Origin: CAZBYL01 sp964496275
GTDB lineage: Bacteria > Synergistota > Synergistia > Synergistales > Synergistaceae
Reading direction: 5' to 3'
Length of the DNA: 9,712 bases
Assembly (NCBI GenBank): GCA_964496275.1
Contig: CAZBYL010000066.1
Span: 1 to 9,712 of the forward strand
Both the position numbers and the translations under genes were made by a program. The notes beneath the pieces are model-generated. The model made no database searches and had not been told where the DNA came from. It saw only the letters and a list, made by a program, of their open reading frames with translations. Shown one piece after another: positions 1 to 6,796 of this stretch; positions within the stretch are counted from its first letter, which is position 1, and every line of letters starts with the position of its first letter.

Positions 1-93
1 TAAAAAAAGACGTATTTATAGAACCAACCATAAAAGCAAATCGCCGGCGGCTTTCTTTGATATGGCGCAGAAAGTTTGTCGGAAAATACTGAA

Positions 94-138
94 AAAAGAG
101 GCCTTTTCCTTGTGTTGGCAAGGGATTGCCCCTCTTTT
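94..138 (+). terminator. Terminator-like hairpin 1
   Basis: AAAAGAGG (94-101) pairs with CCTCTTTT (131-138); inside it 106-112 pairs with 119-125 including a T-G pair that forms only in the plus-strand RNA. The 3' side runs into TTTTGATTT. The flanking A and T runs mean it could also work for minus-strand transcripts, some 600 bases past the CoA ligase. It would end a unit that begins to the left of, or at, the window edge. Confidence 0.45.
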
Positions 139-145
139 GATTTCG

Positions 146-305
146 TAAATATGCGTGGTGTACAAATTCTGCCGGGGCAAGGAACACTTGTAAATGACAA
201 CAAGCCTGATTGCCCGCCTGCATAGGTTATGCCGTTGGATTAAGTTTTTTCCTTGAGATAGGAGCCTCTATTATTTTGCTTGCCTTGACAAGCCTATCTT
301 TTTAT
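146..305 (+). ncRNA. Possible second copy of the structured RNA unit
   Basis: This stretch contains the module seen at 324-364: GTGTAC, five variable bases, CTGCCGGGG (158-177), then GGTTATGCCG at 225-234. Between these, 173-180 pairs with 210-216 (one bulge) enclosing a CTTGT/ACAAG hairpin (187-191/200-204). It ends in a terminator-like hairpin at 255-300. A convincing promoter is not visible, and the outer stems of the downstream unit are not conserved here, so this is a weaker call. Confidence 0.35.
255..305 (+). terminator. Terminator-like hairpin 2, overlapping the next promoter
   Basis: GATAGG (257-262, extendable to 255) pairs with CCTATC (293-298, to 300 through a G-U pair), with an inner CTTG/CAAG hairpin, followed by CTTTTTATTTTTAT. 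The stem is only moderately stable because of a 16-base one-sided bulge. The -35 box of the downstream promoter lies in its loop. Confidence 0.4.
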
Positions 306-314
306 TTTTATAAT
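285..314 (+). promoter_or_regulatory. Consensus sigma-70-type promoter
   Basis: TTGACA at 285-290 and TATAAT at 309-314 with an 18-base spacer: both hexamers match the consensus perfectly. The predicted start is near 321, exactly where a stem-forming GCCGT begins. The -35 lies inside the hairpin of the preceding terminator-like element, so termination of one unit and initiation of the next overlap. No plausible coding sequence starts downstream. Confidence 0.75.
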
Positions 315-320
315 ATATGT

Positions 321-476
321 GCCGTGTACGACCGCTGCCGGGGAATTGCACCCCGGTTATGTCGGACGGCTTCTTGGTATCTATTTATAGATGCTGAGAC
401 TTTGTATTTACTTCTTAACAGAAGAGGGTTCCTGATGGTGTTTGTTTACAAATGCTTGAATCAGGAGCTCTTTTTT
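321..476 (+). ncRNA. Candidate structured small RNA, own promoter and terminator
   Basis: About 155 nt from the predicted start at 321 to the T-run at 471-476. Readable folding: GCCGT (321-325) with ACGGC (366-370); CGAC (329-332) with GTCG (361-364); CCGGGG (338-343) with CCCCGG (351-356) around a 7-nt loop; a 7-bp hairpin near 379-396 with a TTTA loop; CTTCT/AGAAG near 411-424; and the terminator at 428-476. I do not recognise it as a known riboswitch, 6S, SRP, tmRNA or RNase P RNA. It shares a sequence module with the unit just upstream (158-234). Function unknown; it could act in trans or be a leader whose gene was lost. Confidence 0.5.
428..476 (+). terminator. Rho-independent terminator 3
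   Basis: A 9-bp stem, 428-436 with 460-468, including a T-G pair (429/467) that is good only in plus-strand RNA; a small inner TTTG/CAAA hairpin lies in the loop. It is followed by TCTTTTTT. This is the clearest terminator of the window and closes the transcript from the promoter at 285-314. Confidence 0.7.
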
Positions 477-734
477 ATTCCCCATTTAAGATAACCATAA
501 GTGCAAATAGTCTTTCTGAATCTCAATACTTTCGGCAGACATTGCGGCGCAAAACAAAATAGCCCTGAAAATTGGCGAAACAATGGCCTTTTTGATAAAA
601 TATGAGCCTACATAGTAAACAAATAACAAGGAGAGAACAAAGTTTAAAAACACCTCTGCCGACCTCGCTTGTCCAGCTTTTTGTCCGCACCCCCGACTCT
701 TTTCAAATCTTTGGCAAAAAGAAACTTGCCTTTT
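477..734. other. Non-coding stretch with only weak hairpins
   Basis: No believable gene. Two weak plus-strand hairpins with T-runs are present: GCC/ATTG with CAAT/GGC around 562-587 followed by CTTTTT, and GGCAA (713-717) with TTGCC (726-730) followed by six T at 731-736, the latter touching the stop codon of the convergent CoA ligase gene. AAGGAG at 629-634 looks like a ribosome site but no ATG follows at a suitable distance. Confidence 0.4.
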
Positions 735-2006
735 TTATTTATCGTGTAAACAGGAAGTTTCCGCTATCCTTCTTTTGCCTCTAAGCGTGGCTTTTTCTTT
801 TTGTTCTTCCACTGTGATTGAGATTTGTTTTGGGATTATGTGTCTCAGGGTTTCGTATATTTTTATTTTGAGTTTTGGTAAGTCTCTTCCTTCTATGTGC
901 AGGATTAGTGTTCTTTTCCCCTTTTCTCCGCAGAGTGAGACGCAAGATGAGTATAGCTCCGGCAGTGTGCAGAGCAGATCATCGATTCTTTCTATGCTTA
1001 GCTTTTCTCTGCTTTCTGAGATTCTGTTTTTTAGCCTGCCTCGCACTTTTCCCAGCCGCGGAAGTTCGCTTCCGCACTCGCATTTTCCCGTAACGAGAGA
1101 ACCTATGTCCCCTGTCCTATAGCGAAAGAGCGGCATGGCTTCGTTTGCGAAGGTTGTTATTACAATTTCTCCCTCCTGCCCGGATTGCAGCGGTTTTCCC
1201 GATATTGGGTCTGTTATCTCTATCAGCAGTGTGTCGTGGCGTATGTGCATTGCGCTTGTCTCAGTGCATTGTACAGCACAGCCGAAGCAGGTCTCTGTCA
1301 TGCCGTAGTGCTCATAAACTCGGCACTTCCATAGTTCTCTTATCATACCGGGAAGTGATGGCGATATGTAGTCGGCGCTAAGCAAGATGCTTTCGGGACG
1401 CAGTAATGGATATTTTCGGCAAAGGCTCATTATCTGGGACGGAATGCCTACAATGGTATCGCGCGCTCTAACAGCTTCCGCGGCATCATCAATATTTTCT
1501 ATGTTGCCGTAAATGAATGTCGGTGTGCCGTTTCTCTCTATACCCTCTTTCAGCAGGCTGGCTATACTGCCTGGCCTGCTATCTGACATCATTATTAGGC
1601 ATCTTTTGCCATTGCCTATTATCGGAGCCATTCCCATTTCAAATAGTTTTGCCGTGCGTGAGAGGTCGTTGTCTGTAAAGCAGAGGCGTTTCGGCGCGCC
1701 GGTGCTGCCGGAGCTGCAAAGTGAGGTCACTCGGGATATTTTTCTTTGCGGCTCACAGACAAACGAGGCAGGCTCTGCTGTTATTTCATCAGGGTCTGTG
1801 AAGGGTACGGAGCTCAGAGCTTCAAGTGAGGTCAGAGATGATATGTCTATAGAGGCAAAGCGCTCGGCGTAAAAATTATTCACTTTTACCGCTCTTCTCA
1901 TAGATTTTCTTATTTCTCCGAGCTGCCAATCAAGCATAGTTTTGTAATCTATAGGAGCGTCAAAGCCTGTTATTTGCGAGGTCAAAAGTTCGAGAGCCGA
2001 TATCAT
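735..2006 (-). CDS. AMP-dependent CoA ligase, phenylacetate-CoA ligase-like (DVU_1553-like)
   Basis: A 423-residue acyl-adenylating enzyme of the ANL superfamily, close in size to phenylacetate-CoA ligases. Motifs: SSGSTGAPK (P-loop, 98-106), YEHYGMTETCFG (231-242), YRTGD (296-300), CECG (309-312), GRLKNRI (323-329) and a terminal RGKRRI with K411, the usual place of the catalytic Lys. All core motifs are present, so it should be active: carboxylate + ATP + CoA to acyl-CoA + AMP + PPi. The substrate is unknown. The ATG at 2006 is chosen over the longer frame (from 2048) because it overlaps the methyltransferase stop as ATGA and has GAGG 7 nt upstream. It is the last gene of the operon; stop TAA at 735-737. 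It could activate the acid made by the aldehyde oxidoreductase, or use CoA/AMP chemistry in a maturation step. No convincing minus-strand terminator follows. Confidence 0.88.
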   Translation of the reverse strand: MISALELLTSQITGFDAPIDYKTMLDWQLGEIRKSMRRAVKVNNFYAERFASIDISSLTSLEALSSVPFTDPDEITAEPASFVCEPQRKISRVTSLCSSGSTGAPKRLCFTDNDLSRTAKLFEMGMAPIIGNGKRCLIMMSDSRPGSIASLLKEGIERNGTPTFIYGNIENIDDAAEAVRARDTIVGIPSQIMSLCRKYPLLRPESILLSADYISPSLPGMIRELWKCRVYEHYGMTETCFGCAVQCTETSAMHIRHDTLLIEITDPISGKPLQSGQEGEIVITTFANEAMPLFRYRTGDIGSLVTGKCECGSELPRLGKVRGRLKNRISESREKLSIERIDDLLCTLPELYSSCVSLCGEKGKRTLILHIEGRDLPKLKIKIYETLRHIIPKQISITVEEQKEKATLRGKRRIAETSCLHDK

Positions 2007-2608
2007 TGTTCCGCCTCTTTTCCCGCTATGAAGAGTCCGTATCCACACTTGGAGGCGGCAAGAGTACTCATGTTTCCGAAGAGTTTTTCAAGCGTCTTTT
2101 CGTCGCAGTCAAATATCAGCTGCCCCCATAGTTGCATCATTTCCTTGGTGTGGTCTTCAAAGAGAAGTATTTTAAATCCCGCTCTTTCGATACGTTCCAT
2201 GATTCTCTCTCTGTGTTCTGTTCTACCCATTGCGCCCGAGAATTGTCTTTCTTATTTACGCGCAAAAAAATCGGCTATTTCGCCACCGGGTCGTTCGCCA
2301 TCGCCGCAATCGGGCTCTTCGATTTTTGAAAAACTGCACTGAAATAATATTCCGTCGCAAGAGGAGTCAGCGAATGGCAGAGAGGAGGCGTCCGCTTCAA
2401 TACAATCGGAATTTTGTCCTATTACTGATGCGTCTTTGTCTATGCCGGTCATTTTATATTGAGTATTCTCGTTTACATACTTCACACTGCCGCCGATTCC
2501 GCACCCTATGTCAGCAAGTACGGCACCGCTGCGAAATCCGCAGAGTTCAAGAGCGCGTTTTGTCATATACAGCCCGCCTGGACTCGAAAGTACACACAGA
2601 GACTTCAT
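2003..2608 (-). pseudogene. SAM-dependent methyltransferase (DVU_1556/TrsM-like), interrupted by in-frame TAA
   Basis: A class I methyltransferase read in one frame as 118 codons, a TAA at 2252-2254, then 82 more codons to the TGA at 2003-2005. The first part has the SAM-binding motif LADIGCGIGG (31-40), an acidic residue after strand 2 (GIDKD), ADASSLPFAD and CDGILFQCSFS, and a post-II motif ERPGGEI. The second part (ERAGFKILLFEDHT and on) is the normal C-terminal continuation of this family, so both halves belong together. The stretch before RPGG is also about 9 residues shorter than I expect, and the +1 frame there reads PIAAMAN, suggesting a small indel pair. The gene starts directly after the radical SAM stop (TAGATG) and its end overlaps the CoA ligase start (ATGA). 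Most likely a recently inactivated gene, though a sequencing error or a two-piece product using the ATG at 2230 cannot be excluded. Confidence 0.72.
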
Positions 2609-3913
2609 CTAGCCGTACCTCAATGTGAGATAGTTCGCGCAGAAAGGTACAAGTCTGCCATCTCTTGCGACGTGGAGACTGCACTTGCAAAGCCTTTCTA
2701 TGTCTATATTGCAAATGTCCTGAAACGCCATAGATGTCACGGTAAAACCGTTTTTCTCAAGGCTTGAGAGAAACGTATCCATATTTTCCAAATCTTCCAG
2801 ATTTTGCGAAGAACTGTGGTTATCTCTGCGCAGCCACCGCCTGCCGACAAATTCTCTGTTTTTGCTTGCGGGGCTTTCCGAGCCGCAGCAGCATGAGGGA
2901 GCGTCTGCCCGTTTTTTTGTCAGAGGGTGGAGCGTCCTGTCGCTTTTGACTATGAAATCTCCGTGGAATCCGCACATTGGATGGTCACAGCGCGAGGGAA
3001 AGAGGTTTTCGCACTTTACAAGGCTGTCTGACTGTTTTTCTATTTCAATCATCAACTCATCCAGTGTGTATCTATCAGAGTCGCTCGGTAAAAAGGGGAT
3101 TCGCCCCATGTATGATACGGGCTGAAAGTGAACACCGCGTACATCGGGAGAACGTGACACGCCGTAGCGCAGAATATCTCCCAAAGAGTCGCTGTTGACG
3201 CCGCGCACGACTGTCGGAACCAGTGTCACTCCGAGGCCGTGCTTCGCGCAGTTGTCTATAGCTCTCTCCTTGACCGCAAAGAGGGGGATGCCGCGCAGTT
3301 TCTCATATATTTCGTCTCTCACTCCGTCAAACTGCATGAATACAAAAGAGAGCCCCGCATCGGCGAGAGCTTTGACATAGTTTTCGTCCTCCGCGAGCCT
3401 TATTCCGTTGCTGTTGAGCTGAATGTATTTGCAGCCGAGCTCCCTTGCGGCGGATACAATCTGCGGCAGGTCGTCCCTCATTGTAGGCTCTCCGCCGCTG
3501 AGCTGAACCAGTGTCTCACCGGGGACGACGAAGCTCTTCATCTCACGAATCAGTTCATCAAGCGGCTTGTCTGTATTATTGTTCTTATTGGCAAAGCAGT
3601 AGGCGCATTTCAATGTACACCGCTCTGTCACTTCAAGGAGGACGCAACAGGTGCCGTTCTTGTGGTCTGAGCAGAGACCTTTTTCTCTGCACAAAGCGGG
3701 GCAGTTTGAAATTTCGCTTTCAGCAAGAGGCTTTGCCTCTCCGTACCATGTCATCATGTTAATTTGATTTTTCCAGACGAGCGCGGAAAAGTCCCCGTGT
3801 TTTGGACAGCTTTTCTTAAGGTATGTGCGCCCCTCCGCTGCGGTAAGGCGCGCAGGGATTTGCTCTCCGCATATATCGCAGAGACTATATGTATCTCTTA
3901 TGACTTTTTCCAT
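2609..3913 (-). CDS. trsS: Radical SAM enzyme, TrsS type, Cys-rich
   Basis: A 434-residue radical SAM protein. The signature CTLKCAYC gives C99, C103, C106; LSGGEPT (138-144) is the SAM-binding GGE motif. In front is a zinc-ribbon-like part (LCDICG at 11-16, CPKHG at 36-40), then C71, C75, C81 and the pair C89-C90. Behind the barrel come C301, C309, C314 (CDHPMCGFHG), C341-343, C401, C409, C411 and C425, enough for further iron-sulfur clusters. This plan resembles the MJ0619/tetraether-synthase branch, one member of which methylates a pterin. The reading frame runs further upstream, but the ATG at 3913 sits 8 bp after the previous stop and gives the expected N-terminus. Some family members are selenoproteins; here there is no in-frame TGA. 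The stop TAG (2609-2611) abuts the next ATG directly. The name TrsS is from memory of a protein family in this gene context; the substrate is unknown. Confidence 0.82.
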   Translation of the reverse strand: MEKVIRDTYSLCDICGEQIPARLTAAEGRTYLKKSCPKHGDFSALVWKNQINMMTWYGEAKPLAESEISNCPALCREKGLCSDHKNGTCCVLLEVTERCTLKCAYCFANKNNNTDKPLDELIREMKSFVVPGETLVQLSGGEPTMRDDLPQIVSAARELGCKYIQLNSNGIRLAEDENYVKALADAGLSFVFMQFDGVRDEIYEKLRGIPLFAVKERAIDNCAKHGLGVTLVPTVVRGVNSDSLGDILRYGVSRSPDVRGVHFQPVSYMGRIPFLPSDSDRYTLDELMIEIEKQSDSLVKCENLFPSRCDHPMCGFHGDFIVKSDRTLHPLTKKRADAPSCCCGSESPASKNREFVGRRWLRRDNHSSSQNLEDLENMDTFLSSLEKNGFTVTSMAFQDICNIDIERLCKCSLHVARDGRLVPFCANYLTLRYG

Positions 3914-3921
3914 CACCGTGC

Positions 3922-4116
3922 CTACTTGTCCTCTATAGAGACTTCGACCTGGGCCATCTTGCCCTTTGCAAGCTCTTCGGGGATAAATACTTGTCCGCAC
4001 TTGGGGCAGCGCAGCACGTCTGTGTGAAAAGAGTGATCCAGATAGCTGAAATAGGCTTTGTGTGGTTCAAGCTCAACGTCACAGCGGCTACATATCAGTT
4101 TTTTGTTTTCTTCCAT
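3922..4116 (-). CDS. Small two-CxxC redox protein (DVU_1557-like)
   Basis: A 64-residue protein with two CxxC pairs, ICSRCD (C8, C11) and RCPKCGQ, separated by about 30 residues: a zinc-ribbon or rubredoxin-like metal knuckle. The frame is open further upstream to a TTG at 4131, but the ATG at 4116 is preferred because GAGGTG lies 4 bases before it and homologues I recall begin near this point. Its first 29 bp overlap the end of the flavoprotein gene in another frame, showing tight translational coupling; the TAG at 3922-3924 is 8 bp before the radical SAM start. The family is named a redox protein (DVU_1557) in this same gene context. Partner and reaction are unknown; it may shuttle electrons to the radical SAM enzyme or the flavoprotein. 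Confidence 0.8.
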   Translation of the reverse strand: MEENKKLICSRCDVELEPHKAYFSYLDHSFHTDVLRCPKCGQVFIPEELAKGKMAQVEVSIEDK

Positions 4117-6361
4117 GCCACACCTCTTCAAGCTCTATCTTCATCCTGTGGGAGTATGCGTTGTGGACTGCAAAGCCATCCTCCACTGCGGAGTACTCCG
4201 CCCAGCAGGTCATGTGCCCTATCTCGCAGTAGCCGATGTTGTGTCCGCTGTCGGGGTCTGTCAGCTTTCGTCCCGTTCTCTCGCAGAAATTTATCACTGC
4301 GGCAATGTCATCGTCCAGAATTCTCTCCCTATTTATCTTCGCTTCGATTTCGGAAGAGATGATGAGCTTTGTCGCAGGTTCTTTGCTCTCCTCTTTACCT
4401 GTCAGTTCCTTCATGAGAATCTCCTTCACATATTCTCTGTTTCTGCGCCTATGTCCGTAAGTCGGAGGGCGAAGCTCCCGCTCTTTTATTCCCAGAATTA
4501 TGTCCAGTATGTGCTCCGCGGGCTTTCCTGCTTCGGTGAATATGTCACGGCAGTTTGTACAGTATACTATATACGGAAGCTCCGAGGCAGAGACTCTTCT
4601 CTCTGTCAGCCACTTAGCGTAGACGGGGTTTGCAATGGATATCTGACCTCCCCACGAACAGCACTTGGCACTCTCTTTTTCGTATAACAGAGGCACTATT
4701 TTACAGCCCGCTTTCTCCGCCAGGGCGCGGACACTATTCTGCGTCTCCGTGAGTTTTCGTGCGGAGCATGGGTCAAATACTGAGACCTCTCTGTTTTCAC
4801 CTATCTCTATCGGAACTCCGAGCTCGAAGAATATGTCGCTTATCATCTTTCCTCCGATTTCGGGAGTTTTTTCCTTCATCATGGACATACAGGTCGGACA
4901 GCCGAATATCACTGTAGGCTTGCCCAAATTATGCCATATCTTTATAAATTCTTTGTGCATATCGTCGTATATGTCTCTGTCACCGGCCCAGAGCGCTGGC
5001 GCGCCGCAGCAGTCTGCAAGTATCGCAGTGCCGGGCAGATATTTTTTTAACAGTCGGTATGATTCCGTAACATAGCGCGGCTCCGATGCTCCCATCTGGC
5101 AGCCTGGGAAGAATAGGGATTCGCACTTATCGTTTTCCGGAGCATAGAAGAATCTCGCTCTTTCCGAATGTGCAAAGTTCATGTCGTTCAGCCAGAATTC
5201 ATGGAAGGCCCACGGCATGGCGTTTTTCTTCCTCATGGCGCAGTGGCTCTCGCGCAGGAATATTCCTACGTCTATGGCTTCGGGGCAGACTTCGGCGCAT
5301 AGGCCGCACTGATTGCAGGTGGAAATCAGCCTCGTCGCCACAGTGCCGTTTCCGTCCAGAGTGCCGGGGTTGACAGTGATGTGGACTTCCTCTTCTATAA
5401 GCTTCGGGAACTTACCGAAATACTCCATCATGTCGCAGGATTTAACGCAGAAGTCGCACTTGCACCTTATGCAGCGCTTAGCCTCCGCAGAGGCTTCTTC
5501 CTCCGAGTATAAAGTCCCGTTAGACGGGAGAATCTCGCGCGTCTCGGCTTCCTTGCTCAGGTCAAAGCGGATTTTGGTAGGAACATTAGTCTCACCGCTC
5601 TTCATATTTCCCGTTTTCAGCCAACCCTCTATGAGGGATGAGGCGCGTAGGCCGTGAGCAATTGCTTCCGCGGAGTACGCTCCCGTAAGAGAGCCTCCCA
5701 TGAAGATTCCGTTTTTCAATGCGCGGACGTTATTTATCTTTTCCGGTTCGCACTCCATACCGAAGCATGAGCCGTTTTTTCCCGTGGCAATGTACACTGC
5801 GTCATATCGGGAAGAGATGCCTTCCAAAGATGTGACATTCTCATCCAACATCAGTCGGTATTTTTCATTTGTGAACTGCTCTTCTATATCTTTTAGGAAA
5901 ATTTCAGGGGAGAGTATGTTCCATAAGTGCCCGCCGATTCTTTCCTCCCTCTCATATACATCAACGTCATATTTTTTGGACGCAAGGCGCAGAGCGCAGG
6001 CGAGCCCGCTTATTCCCGCTCCTATGACGGCTATCTTTTTGCCCTTCGGAGGGAGAGAGTAGTTGTTAGGGGTTCTTCGCGAGGCGTATGCCACTGCCGC
6101 TTTTTCCAGCATCCGCAAATTCACTCCGCCGCCGCTCTCTTTTTTCGGGCAGACCTCTTTGCACCCTTCGCAGCATATCTCGGAGACTATGCGCGGAAAA
6201 GCCACTGCGTTGACATACAGCCTGTACGCGAGGTTGAAAGCTCCGCGCTCCATGCGCGGTATAAATTCGCGCACATCGAGGCCGAACGGGCAGGCGGATG
6301 TGCATGGGGGCAGCTCTTTTTCAAGACAGCAGGTGCGGATTCTTTCCTTCATCTCATTCAT
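4088..6361 (-). CDS. Flavin/iron-sulfur oxidoreductase with two CCG domains (pyridine nucleotide-disulfide oxidoreductase/dicluster-binding type)
   Basis: A 757-residue multidomain electron carrier. Residues about 10-95 form a GltD/DPD-type N-terminal [4Fe-4S] domain (C20, C24, C63/C64, C67, C71). Residues 110-245 form a FAD Rossmann fold with GAGISG at 114-119 and a closing IFMGGSLTG segment; it is much shorter than GltD-type proteins and shows no second GxGxxG motif for NAD(P)H. Cysteines 297-309 and 349-359 (CNQCGLCAEVCP) make a ferredoxin-like pair. Two heterodisulfide-reductase-type CCG domains follow: C421, C451-C452, C488, C491 and C532, C567-C568, C601, C604. The last 100 residues match no domain I know. 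It lies 3 bp after the C-GCAxxG gene, with GGAG upstream of its ATG. The likely role is to move electrons between the molybdenum enzyme and a thiol, disulfide or other carrier. It resembles the family containing DVU_1558. Soluble, no membrane segments. Confidence 0.88.
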   Translation of the reverse strand: MNEMKERIRTCCLEKELPPCTSACPFGLDVREFIPRMERGAFNLAYRLYVNAVAFPRIVSEICCEGCKEVCPKKESGGGVNLRMLEKAAVAYASRRTPNNYSLPPKGKKIAVIGAGISGLACALRLASKKYDVDVYEREERIGGHLWNILSPEIFLKDIEEQFTNEKYRLMLDENVTSLEGISSRYDAVYIATGKNGSCFGMECEPEKINNVRALKNGIFMGGSLTGAYSAEAIAHGLRASSLIEGWLKTGNMKSGETNVPTKIRFDLSKEAETREILPSNGTLYSEEEASAEAKRCIRCKCDFCVKSCDMMEYFGKFPKLIEEEVHITVNPGTLDGNGTVATRLISTCNQCGLCAEVCPEAIDVGIFLRESHCAMRKKNAMPWAFHEFWLNDMNFAHSERARFFYAPENDKCESLFFPGCQMGASEPRYVTESYRLLKKYLPGTAILADCCGAPALWAGDRDIYDDMHKEFIKIWHNLGKPTVIFGCPTCMSMMKEKTPEIGGKMISDIFFELGVPIEIGENREVSVFDPCSARKLTETQNSVRALAEKAGCKIVPLLYEKESAKCCSWGGQISIANPVYAKWLTERRVSASELPYIVYCTNCRDIFTEAGKPAEHILDIILGIKERELRPPTYGHRRRNREYVKEILMKELTGKEESKEPATKLIISSEIEAKINRERILDDDIAAVINFCERTGRKLTDPDSGHNIGYCEIGHMTCWAEYSAVEDGFAVHNAYSHRMKIELEEVWHGRKQKTDM
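4121..4126 (-). promoter_or_regulatory. Ribosome binding site deciding the start of the two-CxxC protein
   Basis: GAGGTG on the minus strand lies 4 nt before the ATG at 4116, inside the end of the flavoprotein gene. This favours the 64-residue reading over the upstream TTG start at 4131. Confidence 0.6.
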
Positions 6362-6364
6362 GAT

Positions 6365-6772
6365 TTACTCCGTAGGCTCTATATATCCAAATTCGCCAAG
6401 GAGCTCCTTGGCGCGGAAGTACGTAGCCTTCATAAGCTCGGGGCAGATTGTGGCTTTTTCGTAGGGACTGCCGTGAACAATATCCTCGCAGTTTATCGAT
6501 CCGTACTTTGCGCAGAGTTCCTCACCGAACCAATATGTCATCTCTTTTGTCATTTCCGTGTTCTTTTCGTCAAAAAGGGCCAGCATACAGACAGCACCGG
6601 TCAAAGCTCCGCATGTAAGTCCGCTGCGCATGCCGTCACAGAGAGCGCGCGACGCTTTCACAAACTGATCGTTGGACTCCCCGCGCAGCAAAAGTCCCAT
6701 CGCTATGAGAATGCCCGAGCAGCAATGCCCTTCTACTTTGAGCTGGTACATGAGTTTCAGTTCGTCTTCCAT
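6365..6772 (-). CDS. C-GCAxxG-C-C family redox protein (DVU_1555-like)
   Basis: A 135-residue soluble protein of the C_GCAxxG_C_C family, proposed to be redox-active but of unknown reaction. Visible features: C17-C18 in a GHCCSG motif near the N-terminus, C45 in LCDGMRSG, the core TCGALTGAVC (C54, C62), then C87, C95 (INCED) and C110 (ICPELM). This spacing of conserved cysteines around a glycine-rich helix is the family hallmark. The ATG at 6772 is preceded by a good Shine-Dalgarno (GGAGG at 6783-6787). The TAA at 6365-6367 lies 3 bp before the next start, so the two genes are almost certainly coupled. Within a molybdenum hydroxylase operon it may carry electrons or sulfur, but that is inference. 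It resembles the DVU_1555 family as I remember it. Confidence 0.88.
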   Translation of the reverse strand: MEDELKLMYQLKVEGHCCSGILIAMGLLLRGESNDQFVKASRALCDGMRSGLTCGALTGAVCMLALFDEKNTEMTKEMTYWFGEELCAKYGSINCEDIVHGSPYEKATICPELMKATYFRAKELLGEFGYIEPTE

Positions 6773-6796
6773 CTACGCTCACCCTCCCTCTATATA

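Noticed and set aside
210..494. 94-codon plus-strand open frame with hydrophobic N-terminal half
   Set aside because: It runs across a terminator-like hairpin, a consensus promoter and a second terminator, has no good ribosome site, and resembles no family.
1..600. CRISPR array or insertion sequence
   Set aside because: The repeated elements are too long and too diverged for CRISPR repeats, and there is no transposase frame or terminal inverted repeat pair.
602..784. 60-codon plus-strand open frame
   Set aside because: Low-complexity translation, no ribosome site before the ATG, and it overlaps the end of the well-supported CoA ligase gene.
2003..2230. 75-codon frame as a separate small gene
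   Set aside because: It is in the same frame as the methyltransferase and continues that family's C-terminal part; only one TAA separates them.
2252..2254. Selenocysteine or other recoding at the methyltransferase stop
   Set aside because: The codon is TAA, not TGA, and the other genes use TAA as an ordinary stop. No SECIS-like need is evident.
2264..2270. Slippage on the run of seven T (minus strand) as the cause of the methyltransferase break
   Set aside because: The frame is the same before and after the run, and the frame reached by losing one T reads less like the family than the in-frame continuation.
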